A DNA stretch of 64,000 nucleotides, from the NCBI GenBank assembly GCA_021234155.1, contig JAJEKV010000002.1:42645203-42709202 (forward strand), read 5' to 3'. Source of the DNA: Isoetes taiwanensis. Taxonomy: Eukaryota; Streptophyta; Lycopodiopsida; Isoetales; Isoetaceae. The position numbers were made by a program, and so were the translations under genes. Shown here in pieces: positions 11,701 through 22,379 of the stretch (positions are counted from its first letter, which is position 1; every line of letters starts with the position of its first letter). Below the pieces are notes generated by a model. The model was not told the DNA's origin, did no database searches, and saw only the letters and a program-made list of their open reading frames with translations.

Positions 11701-12148
11701 CTCCAATTGTCTCGTAATACGTTAATCAATGTCATGACCAAAATTCAACATGCTCGATACCAATCGCAACGCGTTCCTAAAGCGACATGCCCTTAGCCAA
11801 CCGGGCAAAACCGTCCTAGGCGTTTATGGGTAGTCGCTTCTACCCACTTATCCTGTGTCGGGGAATCGACACCCAAATCTACTCGAGCGGTCTCCCATGG
11901 GTCCATTCTGAGTTTTAATGCATCTTGTAAGTCCATTACTAAAATGTGCTCTCATTATAGGGATGTTAATTAGAATTGGCCTTGAATTTGTGGGTTGGTG
12001 GTAGGACCTTAAATCGCAAGGTTCGAGTATAGCATTATCATTCTAGTAATAGAAACTTTAAATGCCAAGCAACCCGCTTCTAAACACAAGAGTTTCTCAT
12101 GGTATATGATTCTGTATTCAATGCTTCAATACATATAGTTTATACATA
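8701..12148. other. Gene-free stretch, no recognisable feature
   Basis: AT-rich DNA with only short open frames (under 100 codons), none matching a family I know. A GC-richer patch around 9640-9900 and another at 11740-11930 resemble LTR-type sequence in composition, but no paired repeat or coding domain was found to prove it. Confidence 0.5.
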
Positions 12149-12151
12149 TTA

Positions 12152-12609
12152 GGATATATTCGCAACCCCCAATTAAGTTAACTTAAATTTTACGGTGAAG
12201 TTAAGTTAACTTTAGTTGGGTGATTGTACTCATACCAAAGTTAGTTAAGCGATTTGGTTAAGCTAACGTAAAGAGAAAACATTCACACATGTCTAATATG
12301 AATTTTGGTTAAAAAATAACTTCAAAAAAATTATGTTGGCACATATCTAAGTAATTTAGCTTAAGCTAGCTAAGGGCATGAGCATAGTAAATAGCCGTAA
12401 AGGGGACTTTAAGTTTTAATGTTATTTTCCATTTCAGTTAACTCTTAGTTGATTTTGCTAACTTAACCAAATACAGCGCGAAGACAAGTCTAGTTATTGT
12501 TTTTTGGTTAAAAAGGCTAGGTAAATTCTCAATTGAATTTTCTAGCTACATGCAACAAGTGATGTGAATATAAATTTCGCTAAACTTAACTACTGGTGCT
12601 AACACATCC
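12152..12609. mobile_element. Tourist/PIF-Harbinger-type MITE, 458 bp
   Basis: The left end GGATATATTCGCAACC is an imperfect inverted match to the right end, whose reverse complement starts GGATGTGTTAGCACC. The match continues into TTAAGTT on both sides, about 28 bp of terminal inverted repeat. Both ends are bordered by TTA (12149-12151 and 12610-12612), the target duplication of PIF/Harbinger elements. The interior is AT-rich with repeated palindromic GTTAAGTTAAC-like words and has no open frame, as expected for a non-autonomous MITE. Confidence 0.85.
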
Positions 12610-12639
12610 TTACAAACTTTTTTACATGGTCGTGAGGTG

Positions 12640-12825
12640 GACAATTTAAAGATAGTTAATTTCATACATTCTAGGGCATTAGAAAGTGCCTTATTTATCA
12701 ACCACGACATGTATGAACCAGCCTTAAATCAGAAGAACGTGTGTTTTTGGGTTGCCCCTAGGGGGGCAAACCCTCGTTTATGTGGGTATGTGGGCATATC
12801 CATGTATATGCCGGCATATGCCTAG
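12640..12825. repeat. Dispersed repeat flanking the PPR pseudogene (left member)
   Basis: The piece at about 12742-12825 (GGGTTGCCCCTAGGGG, then GTGGGTATGTGGGCATATCC) is a direct match to 16693-16770. The piece at about 12652-12712 (CCTTATTTATCAACCA) is an inverted match to 16930-16970. The mixed orientation does not fit a simple transposon end. The pair brackets the PPR remnant at a distance of about 4 kb. Confidence 0.55.
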
Positions 12826-13068
12826 CATATCTTTGGATCGCTCCAAACTGGCTGATGCACGTAAACTCTCGGTCATCAGCCCCATTCCTTCGCATATGGC
12901 GTGGCTATGGCGACTCGACCCTTCTTCTTATGGCTGGCTATGGCGCATTTCGACCCTTCTTCTTCTTCCAAGCATTTTCCTCGGCTTCCAAGAGCATGGC
13001 GGTTATTTACCACATCTTGCTTAAGGACCATAAGCTAACAGCGAAATGAATCTTCCCGCCCACCGTCG

Positions 13069-15010
13069 GCTATGGAGCCCATTATTGCAGATTGGGAAGT
13101 AAGAAGGCTTTGTAAGGAAGGTCGTTTGAAGGAGGCAAAGTGGGCGCCCTTCAAGAATCACGAGCTTCGAATGCATACAGGAGTCCTACATATCTCTTCT
13201 ACAACTTTGTAGCATTTTACAAGGAGGATGCACAAGGAAAGCAAGTCCATACCCACATCATAAAGTGTGGTGTAAGTTCACATCTCTTTTTGTGAACACC
13301 TTGCTTACAATGTATCTTAATTGTGGAAGTATGTCAGATGCATACCAAGTATTTGATGGCATGAGAGATAGGAATATCTTTTCTTGGACTTTGATAATTG
13401 GAAGTTACATAAAACAAAGGAAGTGGTTGGCATGCCATTGTGCTTTTCGATCAAATCATGAGGAAAGGGTCAAACCGCATACAAGGTTAGTCTAGCTAAT
13501 ATTGTCAATGCATGTGCAATCATAGAAGATCTAAAGCGGGGAAAACGAATTCATGCACAAATTTTAAACAAGAAGCTTCGTTTGATATTTTTGTAGGGAA
13601 TACACTTATCTGTATGTATGCCAAATGTGGAAGCATTGGAGATGCTAGAGAACTTTTTGGCGGTTGCCATTACACGATGTTGGGTATAATCAAGCATGGG
13701 AAAAAAATGGAGACTTTCAAATTATTCAAGGAAATGGAACAAAGTAACGTAAAAGCCAAAGCAGCTACCTTTGTCATGGTTGCTAGGGCTTGCATCGGCA
13801 GATAAACTCTTTGGAAAGGGGAGAGGACTCCATCAGTCCATTAAAGATAGCGAATCTTGGGTTGGATGCTATTCTAGGAAGTGCACTCATAGACATGTAT
13901 TCTAAATGTGGTAGTTTAATGGATGCTTTCGGATGGTATTTGACAATATCATCATGCAAGACATTGTTTCATGGTCACCTATAATTCTTGTGATATGTCC
14001 GGCATGGTGATGGCAAGGAAGCGCTTTGTACTTTTTGAGAAAATGCATCATGGAGGTCTAAAACCAACCGGGTCACTTTGCTTGTTGTTCTAAATGTGTG
14101 CTCTAGAGTTGCGGCCCCGACTTTGTGCGGGAAGATACATGACTACATTGTAAAATGTGGTTTTGAGTTGGACATGTGTTTGGGAAGTGCACTTGTGGAC
14201 ATGTATGGAAAATGTGGGCATATGGACGGTCGTGTGAGGTTTTTAATTCCATGAGTGTTAAAAATATAGTTTCATGGAATGCAATGATATCGAGGATGTT
14301 ATGCCAAGAACCGTGGATCGCCAAAGATGTTGTTGAATGTTATGAGTAGATGCACCAAGATTGCTTAAAGCCAAATGAAGTTACCTTTGCAAGCATAATC
14401 ATGGTGTGCGCCAGCACTGAAGCCATGTATAGAGGAAGATTGCTGCACGCTAGTGTTATTAATGCTTGGTTATCTATTTGATGTTTTTCTTGGCAATCTG
14501 ATTATTGATATGTATATGAAATGTGGGGCGATACATGAGGGGTAGATAGTTTTGAAGGAATGCCTACTCCGCGATGTTGTATCATGGAATGCCGTAATTT
14601 CACAAAGATTCTCTTTTATCGTGGTGCAAATGCGGCACTTAATATCATTACATTGATGAAAGAAGATGGAATAACACCAAACCGATTACTTATCTTAGCT
14701 TATTTAATGCTAGGTTCTTGAGTTATTCAAGAATATGCAATTAGAAGGCCCGAGAAAAGATGATATAACATTCATTTCTCTCGCTAGTGCATCTGACCAT
14801 GCAAAGCTTATTTGATGAATCTCACCATTCATTTGTATCCATGGTTCCAAATCATGGAATTACTCCAAGTGTGTATGGTTGATCTTTTAGGGTCTTTGCA
14901 TGTCTTAGTGAAGCTAGGACCCTGATCTATTCATTGCCTTGAGGCAGTGTGGCTTAATATGGACAATGTTCCTTGGTGCTTGTAAGGTTTTCAAAAATGT
15001 GAAAATAGCG
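13069..15010 (+). pseudogene. PLS-class pentatricopeptide-repeat (PPR) protein, decayed
   Basis: A candidate start at 13069 reads MEPIIADWEVRRLCKEGRL. Recognisable PPR repeats then follow in changing frames: NTLLTMYLNCGSMSDAYQVF (near 13300), FVGNTLICMYAKCGSIGDA (near 13600), GSALIDMYSKCGSLMDA (near 13880), GSALVDMYGKCGHMDG (near 14190), GNLIIDMYMKCGAIHEG (near 14500), RDVVSWNAVIS (near 14580) and MQLEGPRKDDITFISL (near 14740). PLS-class PPR proteins bind organellar RNA for editing, splicing or processing. Here at least five frame changes and several in-frame stops interrupt the protein, and no E/DYW C-terminus is seen. It has no introns, as is usual for the family. Some frameshifts could be sequencing errors, but their number argues for a true pseudogene. 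Confidence 0.88.
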
Positions 15011-16689
15011 TGAGCATGCTTTTAAAACTTCTTCGATGGAATCCAATAATATCTATGCCGCCGCAGAGCAATAAATAATGCCAATCGAGACTTTAATATA
15101 CATGGAAACAAAAAGCGAGATTGAAGAATTTACATTTGATCAATTCCACAACCTATTAAACATTGAGGTTCCTATCGATCATGTACCGCGGGGTTTAGAT
15201 CCCACAAATTATGCACCATATTACTCTGGAAGGTGCTTCAAATTTGTGTGGAATTAAAGATGGTTGTCGCAAAGACTTAAATTCCAAGAGATTGTAGCCA
15301 TTTGAGTAAATCCATTTGTGGTGCCTATTTGCTTTTTTTCTAAAGGCGATGAAGCTAAAGCCATCATCATCATCTTATCCGTTAATATACACATGTTTAT
15401 CGTGACGTTATTAGCAACCAATCCATTCTTGGAAAATAAGGGTGCAAATCGTAATAAATAGAACATGGCAAAGAACAAAGAATTGAATCGGTGTTCAATT
15501 TTGTGATGATGATAAAAGTACCGTCGTTTATCTACTTCCCAATCTACAACACCCGCTAATATTATGTCTATCCAAACAAATTATGTATTTGAGTTTTGCC
15601 CATAGTGGTGATAGCCCGGTGGTTAGACCTCATTGCCATACACGCTGAAATCCCATCGGTTACCATTAGGGGCGGCGATGATCCAAGTCTCACCTCCTTT
15701 CCTTCAACAACAAAAATAATTTTAAAAAGGAAAGAAAAGAAGAGGCGTCCCATGTCATTAGCAAAAAAAACAATTTCTTTGCCATATGTTTGATATCGCC
15801 AAGTTCTAAACAACCACATTGGCTTGAAGAAATGCTTTAGAAACAAAAAACATAGATTCATGATACAAGCCTTGGTAAAAGAAAATGATTATGGGTCATT
15901 CATTAAGAAGGAAGTTTCACATAGCTGGGATTATTTTAAACACTTTATTTAAATAGGTGCCTTTAAATACAGTTATGATGGTTATGATATATGGAGTAAG
16001 TATAAATAAAGTTATCTGGCTAATAATTAGAGTATACCTTATAGATTGTAAGGGCCTCTTGGATGTAATATATTCATTGTGAACATGAATACTCATGGAT
16101 GGTGGTTGCTTCATGGCTATCTCTTAGCCATTATAATTACACTTTTGGTATGCTTAGATTTTGGGCATAATGTGGGTCAAATCCCACATATTCAAGATCG
16201 TCTTCCACGCCATTCAAAATTGAGAGATATACTCTACCATAAAATGTCGAACATTAATAATGGATTCAACATTGTAGTTTTAGAACCAAACAAATGTCCA
16301 AGACTTGGGGTATCTCATTTTCGATGTCCCTTTTGTCCCCAATTTAGTACTAAAATCAATAAAGGTGGTTGGAAATCTTGGAGGCAATTTCAAATTTAGA
16401 AAACAAAAATAGCAATAAAAAAAATTGAATTCCTTGAATCTTGGAGAACCCGCCACAAAGTCGTGCATGTGTTGAGCCCGATAAAGAAAAACTAAAACAC
16501 CAACCTAAATCATCATTCTTGCTTCTCGCCTTTTTCGATATGTTCAAGGTTTGAATGGAACCAATGGATTGTGTTTCTTTTCCTATTTGCAACATTCAAT
16601 TTGTGAGTTATTAGCGTATTTGAATGCCTAGCCTTATGAATTATGAATTGGGCATGGAAATAGCATTCCACCGATATGTTTTGAGTCGA
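15011..16689. other. Gene-free stretch downstream of the PPR pseudogene
   Basis: I see no gene. The first few hundred bases may be the remains of the PPR 3' end. A tRNA-like A-box word (TAGCCCGGTGGTTAGAC, near 15611) followed by an A-rich run near 15715-15775 is weakly SINE-like. The rest is AT-rich with no repeated structure. Confidence 0.45.
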
Positions 16690-16975
16690 TTTTTTGGGTT
16701 GCCCAGAAGGGGAAAACCCTCATCCATGTGGGTTTGTGGCATATTCCAAGTATATGTCAAAAGATATTCTAAAACATGACCTTGAAGTGCAATTTAAGCC
16801 ATTTCACTCTCGGGTCACGGAGGGCAACCCTCCGTGCGCTAAAGACCTTGTTTCTTTTTTTTTCTTCTTCTTTTTTGCTTTAACGATAAGACAAGACAAA
16901 CAAATAACCCTATATTTTTTTTTGGCTCAAACATGACCATGGTTGATAAATAAAGCGCCTCACATTCTAGAGAAT
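16690..16975. repeat. Dispersed repeat flanking the PPR pseudogene (right member)
   Basis: Opens with GGGTTGCCCAGAAGGGG and GTGGGTTTGTGGCATATTCC, in direct match with 12742-12825. It includes a short palindrome CACGGAGGG...CCCTCCGTG at 16816-16834 and ends in GGTTGATAAATAAAG, the inverted counterpart of 12690-12710. No coding sequence is present. Confidence 0.55.
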
Positions 16976-17481
16976 AATTTGAAAATCACCACATACAGCA
17001 ATATAGACACCACATATTGGACCACCTATTGGTGAATTAAAGATGAGCACGTGACAGGAACACATGAGTCGGTAGTGACGAACATTAATCCGATTCTACA
17101 GATGTGCGCTATTAGATAGTTGACCAAGGATTCTCCAGAGAGAATATCCAAGCACAATTTCTTGTATCTAGTAATGTAGCCACAAAAATAGCTTAAGAAT
17201 GGCTTATGTCATGTTTGACATTGTAGGTGGCTATACTTGGACTTTGTGTAGAATTTTAAATGAAAGTTAACAAGCTAATTTGTGCTTAGTGCCTGTCCTT
17301 CAAGGAGAGCATTACGTAGAAGCAAAAAATATAGTGCTATCAGCTTTCATGCTTTTCAACCTCCTAGTAAATTTATATTAAAAAATTTTCAATGATCGAG
17401 ACGTCAAGAATTGCAGCTAATTAACATATCATATTTCTAAATAAATAGCCATCCAGGGAGCGTCAATAACCTCTGCAGTAT

Positions 17482-20074
17482 CTACATATACAAGCCTTCA
17501 GGCACACCCTCTTTCTTCTTATACATCACCTTTTCTTTTGCCTTCTTGAAATCTGCTTGAGTAACCTGTATGATACTTTTGAACTTTAGAAAATCCATCA
17601 AAGCCTTTCAGAAGGTGCATTTAAGACAAAAGGAAATGCTCATATACCTTCATTCTCCTCCCCTAAGGGCAAGAAGCCCGCTTCAGTACACATAGCTTTG
17701 ATGTCAGCTCCTGAAAACTCTATCCTTCGTCATTACAAATTTCAAAGTTTACGCCGCCAGAAAGCGCCATCCTTGATGTATGTATCTGTGAGGGACAGAA
17801 AAAGAATTTAAGCATAAAATCAGTCATTGCAAAGATTACTGAACCGGTCAAGGTGATAAGTCTGCTTTCCATTCACTAAACCCTCAAAATAATTCTCTGA
17901 ATCATTTATGTTACCTTCAGACAGAAATATTTGATAGAACCACCCAAATGTACTTTTTCCACAAAATCATATAGTCAAAGCCCTTCAACAACATTAACAA
18001 CTCGAAATCTAGAAAAAATTGATCGTGATTTAGAATTTAAACAAACATTATTAAGGTTCAAACCTTAGATTCCATCATCCATATTTGTGTTAAATTGGTT
18101 TTGGCCTCCAAATGGGAGAAGAAAAAATAAAGGACTGTTTCTCGCTGCATGATTTTCGTTTCAAACTGCAATTTTCTTTGGCTACAAGTTTCTTCTAAAA
18201 AACTTAGTTGGTCCGCTGTAATTTTGTCCACTTTTAGGCTAAATCAACACCTCTAATTCTACACCCTATTTCACTTCAAGGTTTCCAAATGGTCCATCCA
18301 TGTGAAACTTTTTGTGGCATACACTAAAAGGTACAGTAAAAAATTCAAACCTAAAATATCTAAGAGGTTTCTAGAAATGGATCTATCAAGACACATGTAA
18401 TCAAAATATAATATATAATAATATCCATATATTTGGAAAAATGCGCCTCCTTGTCTTAATATCTGGTAGAGGAAACTCAATTTTTCTATCAATTGGCCCA
18501 GGACGCAGTAAAGCAGGATCTAAACTCTCAATACGATTTGTTGCTAATATGACTTTCACATCTCCCAGCATCAAAGCCATCTAGTTGATTAAGCAGCTCT
18601 TAACATTGTCCTCTGAATTTCAATTTCCACCAGAATGGGCATCGTGATCTAAAAATTTTAACATTCAGATCATTGTCACTTGTTTGCAGGAATAACGTAA
18701 GGAAAAAATGTGAATGTGGATCTTAATACCTCTCTTTGTCCCAACAGCATCAATTTCTTAATCAATAAAAACAATAGAAGGGAGAGAGAGGTCATCTGCT
18801 ACTGAACAGCTCACGTACCAACTTTGGCCCATCACCAAGATATTTCTGGATTAGCTCTACTCAACAACACGCAAAAAAGTCGCGAGATGTAGAGTTTGCA
18901 ACAGCCTGAAATATAAAAGATGCATGTTACCCTCACATCTATGAAATTGATAAATTCCATTATACCGCTTTTTTCTGCCGCAGCACGGATAAATTCAGCA
19001 AAATGAGTGAACATGCCATGGCGGTTTCTCAAAAAGATCAAGATTTTTTCTCCAAACGTAGTTTATGTATGTCAACATATACAAAGCAAGCATTACAATG
19101 CGCTATAAAACATAAATTACATGAGAATGGCAGAAACCTATTATTTGAAGCATATTATAGACAATGGCTCAAATGCATGGACTTCTTGGTTTTTCTTTCG
19201 TTTTTAACTTTCAGTTCCAAGCCACTTCAACAACTATTATTATGCTTCTAGCAAATAAGCAAACCATACCTTGGCCAGAAGAGAGTTTTTTTCCAGTTCC
19301 TGGTTCTCCATATAAATTACCCCCTTAGGTGGTTTTATTCCTATGTCCCTCATAAAGCTCGGGGATGTGTTAATGGCAATTCCACTGCCTCCTTTTGATT
19401 CTTTTTGTATCTGAGCATCTAGACCTCCACGTCTGGCTAAGATTCCAAAGCAGCCTCTCTCAACTTTTATTACAGAAACCATAGATCTACTTCATCCTGT
19501 AATAGCTCAACCATGATAGAACCTGCAAAAACAAAACTCCAGCTTAGCAAGCCTTCCCAGTGGTTTGAAACGTAAAAGAACCAACCATACTAACCTTTAT
19601 TATGCATGAGGAATTCTGGTACAGCCAGGGCTCTAGCTGATCTTTGTCCATGAAAGACAATATATTGATTACAATATTCGGGACCCACTGAAGACGACAC
19701 TATTGCATGATTCTCATCTATAATTTCCTAGACTACCAACACCATTGGGGAACCACGCAAATCAATCAACTTTGATCTGGTCCTCCTCATTTTTGTCTTC
19801 CTGAGGCTTCAATCTCTCTTTGGTTTGTGACAAATTCCTCCTCCATCAAGAGTGCGTAAATCCTTAACATCAGCTCCAGTTTAAGCAATCTTGCCATAAT
19901 GCCTAGCTGGTAGGCGACAATGGGGAGTCTGGAGCCGCAGGGCCTTTTGCTTGCGTTGCTTATACCTACCTGCGGAGGCAGTTTCTGCGGGCTCATATTT
20001 CTTCTCCTTCTATCATTCGCTTTCCGATCTCCGGGCTGCTGCTTGAAAAGTTTGACCGTGGATCTTGCCCCCAT
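17482..20074 (-). pseudogene. RPT2: 26S proteasome regulatory ATPase subunit 4 (RPT2), intron-bearing pseudogene
   Basis: The minus strand carries RPT2 exons in order. They are an N-terminal basic region from a start at 20074-20072, with QQPGDRKANDRRRR; LLMEEEFVTNQ; ERLKPQEDKNEEDQIKVD; GLDAQIQ with GIKPPKGVIYMENQ (19482-19260); AVANSTS and IQKYLGDGPKLVREL (18908-18790); a Walker B exon with SIVFID (near 18770); [18 protein letters not shown] (near 18550); FSGADIKAMCTEAGF (near 17710); and the exact C-terminus FKKAKEKVMYKKKEGVPEGL ending at a TAG at 17482. RPT2 is an AAA+ subunit of the proteasome base, normally about 440 residues, that opens the 20S gate. Here the Walker A motif is destroyed, stops follow Walker B and interrupt the Lid exon, several frames shift, and the exon between the arginine finger region and FSGAD is not found. 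Intron-like gaps remain between exons, so it arose by DNA duplication, not retroposition. Confidence 0.92.
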
Positions 20075-20892
20075 AGTCCTTAATTTTAGAAGGTTTGGAA
20101 CGAGGACGATGAGCAAGTTATTATATTATACATTTTCCCAGGAAACATTTTCCGTATTGGGCATTTGAAATGGTGTTTTCAAGGCAAGTATTCTGGAAAA
20201 TAGTTGGCGTTGAGATGTCTGCATTTTTGGTCGGGCTAGTTTGCCACAAAGAAAATAGAATAATATGATTTTATCGCCCACGTATACCAAATTAGCAGCC
20301 AAGTAGGCAAGCGCCTTTATATCGATGTTTCCAAGGACTCTCAATTTTGGTCTCAGAGTTTTCATATGGTTGCCTTATCTTAATTTCATTCATGCAAATG
20401 GACGAATGGGATAAAAATACTCCACTCATTTGTATTTCATACAAGGTTAAGTATTATGTTTCTAAGATGCAAAAGTGGAACTTTGTGATGCTCGATACAA
20501 AATTTATGATGAACAAAGCATGCCCTATTCTTTTATTCTTTTAATGTGTTCTTCTCAAATCGGATTTAAAATGAGGGAGTTGGAAAGGTGCCAAATATTG
20601 GCATTTTTAGATTGAAGGAATATCATCAACATACCACCAGTATAGATTCCTCTGCAGACCTTCAGAAGTCCAATACAAACCATAAGTTGAATCCACCTTA
20701 AGTTTAGAAGTGCCGCAAAAGTCTGTACTTTTAAATTTTCTATAGATTGGCTATATAGAACCTCGATACCCCGAAATACATGCAAATTTATGTACTCTCT
20801 TTTATAGATTGCCTCAGATAGAAATAAATAAATAATTTAAGCCTAACTCTTTCAATGTTTCGTGCTACAAGTCGGTTGGTATTATAGCTTAA
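20075..20892. other. Gene-free stretch between RPT2 pseudogene and LTR element I
   Basis: Contains whatever remains of the RPT2 promoter and about 700 bases of AT-rich DNA. I see no domain, repeat or regulatory motif that can be supported. Confidence 0.5.
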
Positions 20893-21510
20893 TGAGCCCC
20901 TCGCGTACCAACATCTAAAGAATCTAGTGGGAAATATTTCCTCTTCAAGGTTTCACTATCCCTTTCGTTCTGGAAGTTCGAAGCATATGACGCCATGAAC
21001 CGCGCGAAAACAAGAAAAATACGGGAAAATAATATGCGCAGCCAAGAAAACACGCCAAGATCTAAGAAAGAATCATATATATGAACAGAATCGCAAGAAT
21101 TCAATGGTCCAAAGGCAAAGCAGAAAATCCAGATCTTTATGCCTAGAAGGCTCAGACCCGGCGCTGGAAACCTTAATGGTTCGGCAAAAAGGAGGTGCCT
21201 TATACTCCAGCCAATAGCTCGTGATATTCCCACCGCGCTTACCTAAATGGATGACGTGCCAAGTGTCGCGTGCATTTAGGCTCTAGAATATTCTAGAACT
21301 CCTGAGATAGCCGTCCCATAGCGAGAAAGACGCGGAATATCTTCAATGAGCATTGGTAGCGACTTGGTAAGGTTGTGTGATTCGCAATCGGAAGTTGCCA
21401 AGTAGTTCAAACCCCCTCGCCTTGTGCAACTACCCTTTGCATCCGGGTGACATGCAAACCATCTTTTGTACATACGAGTATAATGTTCGTATGATGAATA
21501 TCCTCAGAGT
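20893..21510 (-). repeat. LTR element I, 3' LTR
   Basis: Matches 26346-26925 through shared words such as ATGCCTAGAAGGCTCA, GACGCGGAA, CTCGCCTTGTGCAACTACC and AGTATAATGTTCGT, with many differences and small indels. The right boundary is approximate. Confidence 0.75.
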
Positions 21511-22379
21511 AACGCACACCATCCCCTTTTACTCGCCAACAGTCCTCTCTGCTTCCGGGCCGGGTACTCAAACTTTGGCTTGTTCGAGTAACGCCGGGTA
21601 AAAATCCGAATTTTTGTCAGCGACATTAGTCAAATTCCTAAGCAGTTCTGCGTTCTATCACTTGGCAAGTAACCTTCCCACCCATAAAGTAAGTACAATC
21701 GGGCCGGCGAAGAACTTGGAGTCCGCATCTCAATCCTCGTAATTCTCATGATCATCAATCTTCGACCGGGTGGTGGAGTGTGGAGGTACTTATCCGAAAA
21801 TGGACTCCCGCCAAGTATAGGGTTCCAGACACATGGAACACCGGGTGAAGCCGCAATCTTCGATGTATGAAGCTCAAGACTAAAGCAAAGATCAACAACT
21901 CGCTTCAATGATCCGGAGTAGGACCTGCCGCCTGTGAATGAAGTTTGTTGGCGGGCGAGCCTGCCGGTGAATCCCAACACGCAGCGCCAAAACAGCAAGA
22001 TCACCAATCGCAAATGAGGATGCCCTGACGGCAGGCCGACCGCATGATATAACGCATAACGGCTTAGCTCCCCGGAGGGAGATGATGTTGAAGATCATCC
22101 CGAGCATGCGAGCCGAAATTCGTCCCCCTGCGACCGGGATTGATCGAATAATCCGTAGAGCAAAGGAAACACCACCGGGGATGCATGCCGAATTGGTAGT
22201 GAATGGAGTTTGGCCTATAGAGTGTGGATTACTGTGGGCAACGCCGTAGCCAATCAACCTACCAACCGGCTGGAGCACTGATGAAGCTATAAAGCGGGCC
22301 ATCAAGCGTTTGATCGCGCGCCCACTCCACGTATTGGTCTTCAATGGAAGAAAGCTGGAGCATTCCATATGCAAGAGTA

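Noticed and set aside
11747-11760. A tRNA-Met-type primer-binding-like word (reverse strand GGTATCGAGCA) with a purine-rich tract near 11490, suggesting a miniature LTR element.
   Set aside because: No pair of LTRs could be found around it, so the words alone do not support an element.
15598-15775. tRNA-like A-box word followed by an A-rich run, resembling a SINE.
   Set aside because: No convincing B box, target duplication or second copy was found in the window.
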